DNA of 64,000 nt from assembly GCA_052117325.1 (NCBI GenBank), contig JBQKJJ010000002.1; one strand, 5' to 3'. The position numbers and the translations under genes were made by a program. The stretch is from CAG-964 sp902789345 (lineage in GTDB: Bacteria > Bacillota > Clostridia > Oscillospirales > Acutalibacteraceae). The notes below the pieces were generated by a model. That model was not told where the DNA came from. It made no database searches and saw nothing but the letters and a program-made list of their open reading frames with translations. Numbering within the stretch: position 1 is the first letter of the stretch; every line of letters starts with the position of its first letter. This document shows, in pieces, positions 43,271 through 52,503 of this stretch.

Positions 43271-43779
43271 AAAAACACTCCTATATAAGCAATCTGATTA
43301 TAGCATTAACAGTATTTTTTTACTTATACAATTTTTTACATTTAACAAATGTCAATAACTTGTTGAAAGTTTTTAACATTTTCAACATTATACATTCTGT
43401 ATTATTTATTTACTAACAAAATTGTTGATAAGTGTGTTGATAATGATAAAAACAAGCCGTGAAACACTAGTTAAACAAGCTTTTAACTTGTTAATAACTT
43501 ATTTAAAGTTTTCCACAGCTTGTTGAACAATAAAATAGTTACAAAAAATAACAAAAATATTACTCTCTGTATAATTTGAATGTCAACATATAAAACAAAA
43601 AATAAAAATATTTATTTTGCTGTAACATCTTGACAAAATCAAAAATCTATTTGCGGTTTTGCTCCGGATATTGACACAAAGCCTAAAAACAGGGCAGCAA
43701 AAATGCCACAGCAACAGCACTGGGCTGCCACTGTGGCACATAACCGCTATACTTACAACAGATTTATTGCTGCATAAGC
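43271..43779. other. 509 bp gene-free stretch with DnaA-box-like cluster
   Basis: AT-rich and without a supported gene. From about 43350 to 43530 it holds near-matches to the DnaA box TTATCCACA: TTTTCAACA 43379-43387, TTATCAACA (- strand) 43423-43431 and 43435-43443, TTTTCCACA 43509-43517, and weaker forms at 43350-43358, 43361-43369, 43489-43497 and 43521-43529. The rest (43560-43700) holds no obvious feature other than the gpmI terminator at its end. Confidence 0.55.
43704..43738 (-). terminator. terminator of gpmI
   Basis: TGCCACAG/CTGTGGCA arms with a 19 nt loop; on the - strand followed by TTTTTGC, 42 nt after the gpmI stop. Confidence 0.65.
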
Positions 43780-45321
43780 TTAGCCTTTAATAATAAGGCT
43801 TTTACCTGTCATTTCCTTTGGCTGAGGCAATCCCATCATTTCCAACAATGTAGGAGCAATGTCTGCCAAGCAGCCGTTTTCTCTTAGCTTGTATGAAGGG
43901 TCTGCATTAACAAGAATAAACGGTACAGGGTTTGTTGTGTGGGCTGTAAAGCTCTCGCCTGTTTCGTAGTCAATAAGCTGTTCAACATTACCGTGGTCGG
44001 CACATATAAACATTTGACCGTCAACCTGCTTTATAAACTCAACAATTTCGCCAACGCACTCGTCTATAACCTCTACTGCCTTTACAGCTGCCTCCATAAC
44101 GCCTGTATGACCTACCATATCAGGGTTAGCAAAGTTACAGATAATAACATCGTACTTGCCGCCTGTAATAGCCTCGCTTAGCTTGTCGCAAACAGTATAA
44201 GCGCTCATTCTAGGCTTTTTGTCGTATGTCGGAACATACTTAGGTGAGTCAACAAGAATTCTGTCTTCGCCCTCGTTAGGTGTTTCTACGCCGCCGTTAA
44301 AGAAGAATGTTACATGGGCATACTTCTCTGTTTCGGCAATTCTTGCCTGCTTTAGGTTGTTTGCGGCTAGGTACTCGCCAAGTGTATTTGTTATAGAAAC
44401 CTTTTTAAATGCAATTTCCTTGTTAGGAATTGTTACATCGTATTCTGTAAAGCAAACAAACTTAATATTCTTTCTTGCCCCTCTGTTAAAGCCGCTGAAA
44501 TCGTCGGCACAGAAAGCCCTTGTCATTTGTCTTGCTCTGTCAGGACGGAAGTTAAAGAATACAACAGAGTCGTTGTCGTTTACTGTGGCAACAGGAGCGC
44601 CGTCCTTAGTAATTACAACAGGAACAACAAACTCGTCTGTAACATCTTTCTCGTATGAATCGGCAACAGCCTGTACAGGGCACTGTGCTGTTTCGCCCTG
44701 GCCCTTTGTAATAGCGTTGTATGCCTTTTCTACTCTGTCCCAGTTGTTATCTCTGTCCATAGCGTAGTAACGGCCGGAGATAGACGCTACCTGACCTACA
44801 CCGATTTCCTTCATTTTGTCGCAAAGCTCCTGAACGAACTCTTTACCGGAGGTTGGTGCAGTATCTCTGCCGTCTAGGAACGCATGAACATAAACCTTTT
44901 CAATGCCGTTTCTCTTAGCCATTTCAAGCAAACCGTAAAGGTGTGTGTTGTGGCTGTGTACTCCGCCGTCTGACAGCAAACCAAACAAATGCAAAGCGGA
45001 GTTGTTAGATTTTACATTATTAACAGCATCTACAAGAGCTTCGTTTTCAAAGAAATCGCCGTCTTCAATAGCCTTTGTAATTCTTGTAAGCTCCTGGTAA
45101 ACAATTCTGCCGGCACCCATATTTAGGTGGCCAACCTCTGAGTTACCCATTTGTCCGTCAGGCAAGCCAACAGCCAAGCCGCTTGCGTAGCCCTTAACAA
45201 AAGGATATTCCTTCATTAGCTTGTCCATAACAGGTGTTTTTGCGTTGGCAACAGCGTTGCCCTCTACCTTGTCATTCAGACCGTAACCGTCAAGTATTAA
45301 TAAAACTGTAGGTTTTTTCAT
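43780..45321 (-). CDS. gpmI: 2,3-bisphosphoglycerate-independent phosphoglycerate mutase
   Basis: Converts 3-phosphoglycerate to 2-phosphoglycerate in glycolysis. 513 residues, an Mn-dependent alkaline-phosphatase-fold enzyme: LLILDGYGLND at the N-terminus, the catalytic serine in DGQMGNSEVGHLNMGAGR, FLDGRDTAPTSG, FNFRPDRARQ, NFANPDMVGHTG and ICADHGNVEQ. GGAGATAAT precedes ATG 45321. It lies downstream of tpiA and pgk on the same strand. Confidence 0.97.
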   Translation of the reverse strand: MKKPTVLLILDGYGLNDKVEGNAVANAKTPVMDKLMKEYPFVKGYASGLAVGLPDGQMGNSEVGHLNMGAGRIVYQELTRITKAIEDGDFFENEALVDAVNNVKSNNSALHLFGLLSDGGVHSHNTHLYGLLEMAKRNGIEKVYVHAFLDGRDTAPTSGKEFVQELCDKMKEIGVGQVASISGRYYAMDRDNNWDRVEKAYNAITKGQGETAQCPVQAVADSYEKDVTDEFVVPVVITKDGAPVATVNDNDSVVFFNFRPDRARQMTRAFCADDFSGFNRGARKNIKFVCFTEYDVTIPNKEIAFKKVSITNTLGEYLAANNLKQARIAETEKYAHVTFFFNGGVETPNEGEDRILVDSPKYVPTYDKKPRMSAYTVCDKLSEAITGGKYDVIICNFANPDMVGHTGVMEAAVKAVEVIDECVGEIVEFIKQVDGQMFICADHGNVEQLIDYETGESFTAHTTNPVPFILVNADPSYKLRENGCLADIAPTLLEMMGLPQPKEMTGKSLIIKG

Positions 45322-45390
45322 TTGATTATCTCCTTATCTAAAAAGATACACTGCAAATCTTGTTTAAGTGTAAATTAACAGCAATGTTAA

Positions 45391-46158
45391 TTACTTGCTT
45401 GCAGCCTTAACAATAGCAGCAAACTTTTCTGCTACAAGTGAAGCGCCGCCAATAAGACCGCCGTCAACATTTTCTTTGCTTAGAAGCTCGTCGCAGTTGC
45501 CGTCGTTCATAGAACCGCCGTACTGGATTGTAACAGCGTTAGCAACCTCTTGACCATACAGCTTAGCAAGTGTAGCACGAATAAATGCGCAAACCTCTTC
45601 AGCCTGCTCAGCTGTAGCTGTCTTACCTGTGCCGATAGCCCATACAGGCTCGTAAGCGATAATTGTTTTCTTAACATCCTCGGCAGATACATCGAACAAG
45701 TCCAGCTTAATCTGCCTTGCGATAACTTCCTCTGTAATGTCGCACTCACGCTCCCACAAAAGCTCGCCAACACAAACAATTGGCTTTAGACCTGCAGCAA
45801 GAGCAGCCTTTGTTCTCTTGTTTACTGTTTCATCTGTTTCGCCAAAGTACTGTCTTCTTTCGCTGTGGCCAAGTACGACATACTCAACGCCAAGCTCTGT
45901 AAGCATACCTGTTGAAATTTCGCCTGTGAAAGCGCCGCTTTCAGCCCAGTGGCAGTTTTCGGCACCGATTTTAATGTTTGTACCCTTTGTAGCCTCAATA
46001 GCTGTGCATAGGTCTACATATGGTACACAAGCTATAACTTCACAGTCAGCGTCCTTTACAAGAGGAGCAATCTCCTTTAGCAAAGCTTCAGCTTCCTTTG
46101 GTGTTTTATTCATTTTCCAGTTACCGGCAATAACTGCCTTTCTAAGAGTTTTATTCAT
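45391..46158 (-). CDS. tpiA: triosephosphate isomerase
   Basis: Interconverts dihydroxyacetone phosphate and glyceraldehyde-3-phosphate. 255 residues with VIAGNWKMNK, the catalytic His in VLGHSERRQ and Glu in AYEPVWAIGTG, and the C-terminal GGSMNDGN phosphate-binding region. It lies between gpmI (69 nt downstream) and pgk; a terminator separates it from pgk, so read-through or an own promoter is needed. Confidence 0.97.
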   Translation of the reverse strand: MNKTLRKAVIAGNWKMNKTPKEAEALLKEIAPLVKDADCEVIACVPYVDLCTAIEATKGTNIKIGAENCHWAESGAFTGEISTGMLTELGVEYVVLGHSERRQYFGETDETVNKRTKAALAAGLKPIVCVGELLWERECDITEEVIARQIKLDLFDVSAEDVKKTIIAYEPVWAIGTGKTATAEQAEEVCAFIRATLAKLYGQEVANAVTIQYGGSMNDGNCDELLSKENVDGGLIGGASLVAEKFAAIVKAASK

Positions 46159-46278
46159 AATAAAAAATTCCTTTCGTATGTTATATAGTTTAAGTATAAA
46201 TATTAATATATACTAATGCCCCGGCAAATTTTTATGCCGGTTACGGCGGTTAGTAATAAATAACAATCAACTAACAAT

Positions 46279-46302
46279 AAGGGCGGAAAGTTTCCGCCCT
46301 TT
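46279..46302 (-). terminator. terminator between pgk and tpiA
   Basis: AAGGGCGGAAA and TTTCCGCCCTT form a perfect hairpin with a 2 nt loop core and T-rich ends, 17 nt after the pgk stop. Confidence 0.7.
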
Positions 46303-46318
46303 ATTTACATTATAAAAA

Positions 46319-47533
46319 TTATTTCTTGTCAGCAATAGCTGCAATACCAGGAAGAACCTTACCCTCAAGATACTCAAGAGAAGCGCCGCCGCCTGTTGAA
46401 ATGTGGCTCATCTTGTCAGCAAAGCCAAGCTGAATAACAGCAGCAGCAGAGTCACCGCCGCCGATGATTGTTGTAGCGTCTGTTTCTGCCAAAGCCTTAG
46501 CAACAGCAATAGTACCTGCAGCCAATGTTGGGTTTTCAAATACGCCCATAGGACCATTCCATACAACTGTCTTTGCGGACTTAACAGCCTCAGCAAACAA
46601 AGCCTGTGTCTTTGTACCGATGTCAAGACCCTCTTTATCAGCAGGAATAGCTGTTGAATCTACAACCTCTACAGCGATTTCAGCGTCGATTGGATCAGGG
46701 AAACCGTCAGCAACTGTTGTATCAATAGGCAGAAGCAGCTTTTTGCCCAGCTTCTCAGCCTTTTCCATCATTTCCTTACAGTAATCAAGCTTGCTGTCGT
46801 CAACAAGTGACTTACCAACCTCGTAGCCCTTAGCCTTTAGGAATGTGTAAGCCATGCCGCCGCCGATAATAAGTGTGTCGCACTTTTCAAGCAGGTTAGA
46901 AATAACATTTAGCTTATCTGCAACCTTAGCACCGCCCAAAATAGCAACGAAAGGTCTTACAGGCTGCTCTACAGCATTGCCAAGGTAGTTGATTTCTTTC
47001 TGCATTAGGTAGCCTACAGCTGTTTCCTTAACAAACTGTGTAACGCCTACTGTTGAGCAGTGTGCTCTGTGAGCTGAACCGAAAGCGTCCATAACAAATA
47101 CATCTGCCAATGAAGCAAGGTCTTTGCTGAATGGCTCTTCGTTCTTTGTTTCTTCCTTACGGAAACGAGTGTTCTGTAGTAGAACAACATCGCCGTTCTG
47201 CATAGCGTCTACAGCCTTTTTAGCATTTTCGCCTACTACTGTATCATCATTTGCAAAAACTACATCCTTACCCAACAGCTCGCTTAGTCTTACAGCTACA
47301 GGAGCAAGTGAGAACTTCTCCTCTGGGCCGTTCTTTGGCTTACCTAGGTGTGAGCAAAGAATAACCTTACCGCCGTCATTTACCAACTTCTGAATTGTTG
47401 GCAAAGCAGCTGTAATTCTATTGTCGTTTGTAATAACGCCGTCCTTTAGAGGTACATTGAAATCGCAACGAACAAGAACTTTTTTGCCCTTTACATTAAT
47501 ATCGTCAACTGTAACTTTGTCTAGAAATCCCAT
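46319..47533 (-). CDS. pgk: phosphoglycerate kinase
   Basis: Makes ATP from 1,3-bisphosphoglycerate. 404 residues, typical. KVLVRCDFNVPLKDG, CSHLGKPK, MDAFGSAHR, LGGAKVADK, WNGPMGVFE and the nucleotide-binding IGGGDSAAAV are all present. AAAGGATG precedes ATG 47533. First gene of the glycolytic set pgk-tpiA-gpmI; gap and eno are not in the window. Confidence 0.97.
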   Translation of the reverse strand: MGFLDKVTVDDINVKGKKVLVRCDFNVPLKDGVITNDNRITAALPTIQKLVNDGGKVILCSHLGKPKNGPEEKFSLAPVAVRLSELLGKDVVFANDDTVVGENAKKAVDAMQNGDVVLLQNTRFRKEETKNEEPFSKDLASLADVFVMDAFGSAHRAHCSTVGVTQFVKETAVGYLMQKEINYLGNAVEQPVRPFVAILGGAKVADKLNVISNLLEKCDTLIIGGGMAYTFLKAKGYEVGKSLVDDSKLDYCKEMMEKAEKLGKKLLLPIDTTVADGFPDPIDAEIAVEVVDSTAIPADKEGLDIGTKTQALFAEAVKSAKTVVWNGPMGVFENPTLAAGTIAVAKALAETDATTIIGGGDSAAAVIQLGFADKMSHISTGGGASLEYLEGKVLPGIAAIADKK

Positions 47534-47615
47534 TTCTATAACATCCTTTCAAGTATATTTAAGTCTTCCGTTTTATGTTTTTACCAAAACAAGGAAAGTA
47601 CCTTTCACAACATTT

Positions 47616-47644
47616 ATTTTATAATAAAAATATCTATTTTTCAA
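47616..47644 (-). promoter_or_regulatory. sigmaA promoter of pgk
   Basis: On the - strand TTGAAA (47644-47639), 17 bp, TAAAAT (47621-47616), giving a leader of about 75 nt. Confidence 0.65.
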
Positions 47645-47700
47645 TACTTCATAAGGTCAATTTGCAGTAATTTCTTAAATTCCTATAAATTTATTAACAA

Positions 47701-48201
47701 TTACTCATCCCAGCTTAGTCTGTGAAGATTGCCTTTGCACAACAGGTCGGGGTAGTTCCATTGTCTGAGCGTTTCATACACGGCAACAGCCACAGAATTT
47801 GACAGGTTAAGGCTGCGTGCCTGACTTATCATAGGAATACGCACCGTAGTGTCGGGATTATCGTGAAGAAGCTGCTCCGGCAAACCTGCTGTTTCTCTGC
47901 CAAAAAGTAAGTATGCACCGTCGGGATATTTAATGTCGGAATGTATATGCCGTGCCTTTGTGGAGAAATAATAATAAGGGCCGTTGGTTCTGCTGAAAAA
48001 ATCATTTATATTGTCATAAACAGTAATGTCAAGTAAATCCCAGTAGTCCAGCCCGGCTCTTTTTACCGCTTTTTCGCTAATGCTAAAGCCAAGAGGCCTT
48101 ACCAAATGCAGCCTTGCACCGGTTGCCGCACAGGTTCGTGCAATATTTCCGGTATTTTGCGGAATTTCAGGCTCTACCAAAACTATATTAAGCTCTGCCA
48201 T
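47701..48201 (-). CDS. trmL: tRNA (cytidine/uridine-34 2'-O)-methyltransferase
   Basis: SPOUT-class enzyme that methylates the wobble ribose of tRNA-Leu. 166 residues. LVEPEIPQNTGNIARTCAAT at the N-terminus, LFGRETAGLP and the knot-forming IPM ... RSLNLSNSVAVAVYE segments are diagnostic. The gene reads toward pgk, ending 167 nt before the pgk start and upstream of its promoter. Confidence 0.95.
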   Translation of the reverse strand: MAELNIVLVEPEIPQNTGNIARTCAATGARLHLVRPLGFSISEKAVKRAGLDYWDLLDITVYDNINDFFSRTNGPYYYFSTKARHIHSDIKYPDGAYLLFGRETAGLPEQLLHDNPDTTVRIPMISQARSLNLSNSVAVAVYETLRQWNYPDLLCKGNLHRLSWDE

Positions 48202-48340
48202 AAATTATATTGTCCTTTCTGTTATAAATTATTACTCTCTGTACAAAATAGTAAAAGGAAGTGGTTTTAAATTGAACAATGAAGTTTTACTTCTGGAAAA
48301 TATATTAACATTCTATACCCTATATAGGAGGTGTAAAAAA

Positions 48341-48523
48341 ATGACTAAAAATGCAATGAGCGTTGCCAAGGGTGTTGCTGCTGTGGTAGCTACCGGTGTG
48401 GTAGTAGGCTATGTAAGCAACAAGGTTATGCAGAAAAATCCTAAAACCGTTAAGCGCAAGGCAAGCGATGCCGTAAGCGCAATGGGACAAATTGTAAACG
48501 ATATTTCTTATCTTTTAAAATAA
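48341..48523 (+). CDS. small membrane protein, 60 residues
   Basis: A larger frame is open from 48080, but ATG 48341 has a perfect AGGAGGTG 7 nt upstream and codes for a coherent protein: a short basic start, one helix (GVAAVVATGVVVGYV), then a lysine-rich stretch and an amphipathic tail (AVSAMGQIVNDISYLLK). No family recognised. It is the only + strand gene between trmL and mnmA and is followed by a terminator, which supports independent expression. Confidence 0.75.
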   Translation: MTKNAMSVAKGVAAVVATGVVVGYVSNKVMQKNPKTVKRKASDAVSAMGQIVNDISYLLK

Positions 48524-48535
48524 TAACAAGCAACA

Positions 48536-48572
48536 TAAGGTGCACAGGGCAAGCTTTCCCTATGCACCTTAT
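48536..48572. terminator. bidirectional terminator between the small protein gene and mnmA
   Basis: ATAAGGTGCACAGGG pairs with CCCTATGCACCTTAT around an 8 nt loop, 13 nt after the small gene's stop and 45 nt after mnmA's stop on the other strand. Confidence 0.85.
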
Positions 48573-48616
48573 TTTCAGTTTTTCTGCCTTATAGCTTTTC
48601 TTAGGAAAAATAAAGC

Positions 48617-49687
48617 TTACCTTATGGTTCCTCCGCCTACTACATACTCTCCGTCGTAAAAAACAACAGCCTGTCCCTTTGTAATCGCCCTTTGCGGCTG
48701 GTCAAACTCTACTACTACCTTGTCATTATCTACAGGGTGTATAGTAGCCGGGGCCTCTTTTTGACTGTAGCGTGTTTTAGCCGTTACTTTAACATCGCTT
48801 TTAGGAGCGTCTATAGCAATCCAGTTAAGGTCTGTAGCCGTAAGAGTGTTTGTAAACAGGTCTGAATTTTCACCTAAAGTTACTACATTGTTGTCAGGGT
48901 TTTTATCAAGTACAAATATAGGGTGCCGGTAGCTTATACCCAAGCCCTTGCGCTGACCTATAGTGTAGTGGATAATGCCCTTGTGTCTGCCCAGCACTGT
49001 GCCGTCTTTGTACACAAAGTCCCCCTGTGGGGTATGCACGCCCATTGTATTTTCCAAAAAAACTGCATAGTCGCCGTCTTTTATAAAGCATATGTCCTGA
49101 CTGTCGGGTTTTCTGGCATTAACTAAATTATGCTCCTCTGCCAAGGCTCTGGACTGCTCCTTTGTCATTGCGCCTAAAGGGAACAAGGTATGCCTTAGCA
49201 TATCCTGTGTAAGCACATACAGCACATATGTCTGGTCTTTTCTGCCGTCAACCGCCTTTTTTATAAGCACCCTGCCGTTTGAGTCTACTTCCCGCTGTAC
49301 ATAGTGACCAGTGGCAATGTAGTCGTAATCCAAAAGCTTTGCCCTTTCAAGCATTTTGGCAAACTTTATGTATTTGTTACACTCTATACAAGGGTTTGGA
49401 GTTTCACCCATTTCGTAGCTTTTGGCAAATCTGTTTATAACCTGCTCTTTAAACTGCTCGCCAAAATTAAAAACATAGTGGCGTATGCCCAGCTTGTAGC
49501 ATACTGTTCGGGCGTCCATAACATCCTCCAGCGAACAGCAGGTGCGTGTATTGCTTACGCCAATATCCTCGTTATTAAAAAGACGCAGTGTAGCACCGTC
49601 GGTTTCGTAGCCCTGCTGTTGTAAAAGCAAAGCGCAAACAGAGCTGTCTACACCGCCGCTCATACCTACCAAAACTCTTTCAGCCAT
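48617..49687 (-). CDS. mnmA: tRNA-specific 2-thiouridylase
   Basis: Installs the 2-thio group on wobble uridine-34 of tRNA-Lys/Glu/Gln. 356 residues from ATG 49687 (GAAGGTG upstream; the frame is open to 49738). The PP-loop VGMSGGVDSSV, the catalytic cysteine in NPCIECNKYIKF, ATGHYVQ, KPDSQDICF with the second cysteine, and the C-terminal GQAVVFYDGEYVVGGG are visible. It lies 160 nt downstream of argF, in the same direction as the arginine operon; co-transcription is possible but not shown. Confidence 0.96.
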   Translation of the reverse strand: MAERVLVGMSGGVDSSVCALLLQQQGYETDGATLRLFNNEDIGVSNTRTCCSLEDVMDARTVCYKLGIRHYVFNFGEQFKEQVINRFAKSYEMGETPNPCIECNKYIKFAKMLERAKLLDYDYIATGHYVQREVDSNGRVLIKKAVDGRKDQTYVLYVLTQDMLRHTLFPLGAMTKEQSRALAEEHNLVNARKPDSQDICFIKDGDYAVFLENTMGVHTPQGDFVYKDGTVLGRHKGIIHYTIGQRKGLGISYRHPIFVLDKNPDNNVVTLGENSDLFTNTLTATDLNWIAIDAPKSDVKVTAKTRYSQKEAPATIHPVDNDKVVVEFDQPQRAITKGQAVVFYDGEYVVGGGTIR

Positions 49688-49845
49688 ATTTTCACCTTCT
49701 AAATTCAAATAGTCTGCTTTGTAGCTATTATAACACATTACAAAAAATACGGTTACAAAAATTTATGGGAATACAACCCCTGTATTCCCATAAATAAATA
49801 CCAAATACCGTTTAAGGCCTATTGCATTTTAACGATATTTATAAA

Positions 49846-50757
49846 TTAGTCCTTCATCATTGTAACAAGTACAGCCTTTTGTGCATGCAGTCTGTTTTCT
49901 GCCTCTTCAAAAATCTCACTTGCGTGTGCCTCAAAAACATCGGCTGTAATTTCTTCGCCGCGGTGTGCAGGCAGGCAGTGCAGTACCATACAGTCTTTAT
50001 TTGTAACGCTCATAAGGTCAGCGTCTACACAATAAATACCGGCAAAGGATTTTGCACGAAGCTGTGCTTCCTCCTCCTGTCCCATTGAAGCCCATACATC
50101 TGTATAAACTACATCTGCGTTCTTTGCGGCCTCCTTAGGGTCTCTGTACAAACCAAACTTGTCGCCGTATTCCTTTGCAAAATCAAGAATTTCCTTAGGT
50201 GGGTCGTAGCCCTCAGGACAAGCAATAGTAACGCTCATACCTGTTTTAAGTCCGCCTACGATTAATGAGTTCGCCATATTGTTGCCGTCGCCGATAAAGC
50301 AAAGCTTTAGTCCCTCTAAAGAGCCTTTGCTTTCTCTTATTGTCATAAGGTCAGCCATAACCTGGCAAGGATGGCAGAAATCTGTTAAGCCGTTAATTAC
50401 AGGAATTGAACCGTATTCAGCCAGTGCCTCTACCTCTGCCTGTTCAAAGGTTCTTATCATAATGCCGTCAAGGAATCTTGACAAAACCCTTGCAGTATCC
50501 TGTACAGGCTCGCCACGGCCTATCTGCATATCGTTTGCAGACAAAAACAGTGGGTAACCGCCAAGCTGGTACATACCTACCTCAAAGGAAACACGGGTTC
50601 TGGTAGATGCCTTTTGGAATATCATACCCAGTGTTTTGCCGGCAAGGTGCTTGTGCTCAATACCGTGCTTTTGCTCATATTTCAGCTGGTCAGCAAGGTT
50701 AAGCATTTCTATAATCTCTTTACCGCTGTAGTCCAGCAGCTTTAAAAAATGTTTCAT
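49846..50757 (-). CDS. argF: ornithine carbamoyltransferase
   Basis: Makes citrulline from ornithine and carbamoyl phosphate. 303 residues: the carbamoyl-phosphate site KASTRTRVSFE, NGLTDFCHPCQVMADLMTI, the ornithine-binding region around YTDVWASMGQE, and HCLPAHRGEE. AGGAGAGCA precedes ATG 50757. Last arg gene of the cluster by transcription. Confidence 0.96.
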   Translation of the reverse strand: MKHFLKLLDYSGKEIIEMLNLADQLKYEQKHGIEHKHLAGKTLGMIFQKASTRTRVSFEVGMYQLGGYPLFLSANDMQIGRGEPVQDTARVLSRFLDGIMIRTFEQAEVEALAEYGSIPVINGLTDFCHPCQVMADLMTIRESKGSLEGLKLCFIGDGNNMANSLIVGGLKTGMSVTIACPEGYDPPKEILDFAKEYGDKFGLYRDPKEAAKNADVVYTDVWASMGQEEEAQLRAKSFAGIYCVDADLMSVTNKDCMVLHCLPAHRGEEITADVFEAHASEIFEEAENRLHAQKAVLVTMMKD

Positions 50758-50827
50758 TAATTGCTCTCCTTTATATTGAATTTATATTAATTAAATACTA
50801 AGTAATTATTGTCTGAAATATTAAAAA

Positions 50828-51997
50828 TTACAGACACTTCTTAAATATTTCAAGACCTCTGTTAATTTCGTCCTCTGTTATGTTCAGTGGCGGAAGGAAA
50901 CGAATTAGAGTCTTTGCTGTAAGAACCAAAAGTCCGTTTTCAACACATTTTGCGGCTACTTCTTTAGCGTTATCCTTTTTAAGTACAACGCCTATCATCA
51001 TACCCATACCACGAACTTGACTTACACCGTCCATAGCGGACAGCTTTTCTTTAATATACTGTCCCTTTTCTTGTACAGACTTTAAAAATTCCGGAGTATT
51101 TACACGGCTAAGCACCTCTAAAGCACCGGCACAGGCTATAGGGTTTCCGCCGTAGGTAGTACCGTGAGTACCCGGTGTCATTACATTTGCAAGGCTTTCA
51201 CTGCACAGGCAAGCACCCATAGGCAAACCACCGCCTATACCCTTTGCAGAGGACACAATGTCGGGCTTAATTCCAAACTGCTCGTAGCAATAAAGAGTGC
51301 CTGTTCTGCCTACGCCTGTTTGAACTTCATCTATAATTAAAAGCAAATCGTTTTCTTTACAATAGTTGGCAAGCTGCTGTACAAACTCCTTGTCAAGTGG
51401 GTTTACACCGCCCTCGCCCTGTATAAGCTCTACCATAACAGCACAGGTTTTTTCGTTTACCTTTTCTTTTACGCTGTTCATATCGTTTGCCTTAGCAAAG
51501 GTAAATCCCTCGGTAAACGGGAAAAAGTAGTTATGAAAAACATCTTGACCTGTTGCCGCCAGTGTTGTAACTGTTCTGCCGTGGAAAGAATTTTCAAGAG
51601 TTACAATTTCTGTTCTTTCTTTTCCGTACTTTTCAAAGCTGTACTTTCTTGCAAGCTTAATTGCACACTCGTTAGCCTCTGCACCGCTGTTGGCAAAAAA
51701 CACCTTGCTAAAGCCTGTAGCCTTGCAAAGCTTCTTGGCTAGCTCTGTTTGCAGTGGGCTGTAATATAAATTGGAAATGTGCTGCAATGTTGCCGCCTGG
51801 TCAGAAACCGCCTTTACCCAGCCGTCGTCACTGTAGCCCAAGCAATTTACGCCTATTCCGCTTGTGAAATCAATATATTCCTTGCCGCTTTCGTCCCATG
51901 CCTTTGCACCCTTGCCCTTTACCAAGGCTACATTAAACCTGCCATAGGTATGCATAAGGTATTGGCTTTCGTCGGCCTTTATTTGTTCCAGTGTCAT
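50828..51997 (-). CDS. argD: acetylornithine aminotransferase
   Basis: PLP-dependent class III transaminase of the acetylated ornithine pathway. 389 residues with FTSGIGVNCLGY, FFANSGAEANECAIKLARK, FHGRTVTTLAATGQ, IIDEVQTGVGRTG, and the PLP lysine in SSAKGIGGGLPMGA (about residue 242). GGAAGAAG precedes ATG 51997. It sits 23 nt after the GNAT gene. Confidence 0.95.
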   Translation of the reverse strand: MTLEQIKADESQYLMHTYGRFNVALVKGKGAKAWDESGKEYIDFTSGIGVNCLGYSDDGWVKAVSDQAATLQHISNLYYSPLQTELAKKLCKATGFSKVFFANSGAEANECAIKLARKYSFEKYGKERTEIVTLENSFHGRTVTTLAATGQDVFHNYFFPFTEGFTFAKANDMNSVKEKVNEKTCAVMVELIQGEGGVNPLDKEFVQQLANYCKENDLLLIIDEVQTGVGRTGTLYCYEQFGIKPDIVSSAKGIGGGLPMGACLCSESLANVMTPGTHGTTYGGNPIACAGALEVLSRVNTPEFLKSVQEKGQYIKEKLSAMDGVSQVRGMGMMIGVVLKKDNAKEVAAKCVENGLLVLTAKTLIRFLPPLNITEDEINRGLEIFKKCL

Positions 51998-52020
51998 AAT
52001 ACTTCTTCCTTATACTTAAA

Positions 52021-52443
52021 TTATTTTTTCTCGTAGGAGTAAACGAAGATATCGTCACGCTTTTCAAAGCCAATACTGCTCCAAAAACTCTGACCGCAGG
52101 AATTGTCCTGATAGGTAAAAATGTGGGTTTTATGTATTCCCTGCTGTGCCAGCTTCTCTATAGCCCTTGTAGCCATAGCTTTTGCTATGCCCTTTCTTCT
52201 GTATTGCGGCATAACCGCCATATGGTGTATAAAGCCACGCCTGCCGTCGTGACCTGCCAGTACAGTTCCTACAATTTTGCCGTCTACTACAGCTATTTGG
52301 CTAAGGCCCTTATTTCTGTTAAGGTAATACTCAATTTCTTCTCTTTGGTCGGCCTCTGACAAGGCTCTTTTAGAGGTAATTTGCCACATAGCGAATATTT
52401 CATCGTAGCAGTCTATAGTCATTTCTTTAATTTGTACCGACAT
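52021..52443 (-). CDS. GNAT family N-acetyltransferase inside the arginine operon
   Basis: 140 residues forming a single GNAT domain. The acetyl-CoA loop is MPQYRRKGIAKAMATRAIEK (Q/RxxGxA type), preceded by GKIVGTVLAGHDGRRGFIHH and followed by SFWSSIGFEKRDD. It resembles the YpeA/short GNAT branch. Its place between argB and argD (60 and 23 nt away) suggests a role in the acetyl cycle, perhaps N-acetylglutamate synthesis, because no argA or argJ is present in the cluster. That role is inference; GNAT sequence alone does not fix the substrate. Confidence 0.85.
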   Translation of the reverse strand: MSVQIKEMTIDCYDEIFAMWQITSKRALSEADQREEIEYYLNRNKGLSQIAVVDGKIVGTVLAGHDGRRGFIHHMAVMPQYRRKGIAKAMATRAIEKLAQQGIHKTHIFTYQDNSCGQSFWSSIGFEKRDDIFVYSYEKK

Positions 52444-52503
52444 AATCCACCCCGTATAATTTTAAAATATAATACAGACCTGCCCCAAGGGAACTACAGT
52501 CTA

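Noticed and set aside
43271..43779. Chromosomal replication origin
   Set aside because: The DnaA-box-like cluster is suggestive, but dnaA, dnaN and an orientation switch are absent; only a box cluster is claimed.
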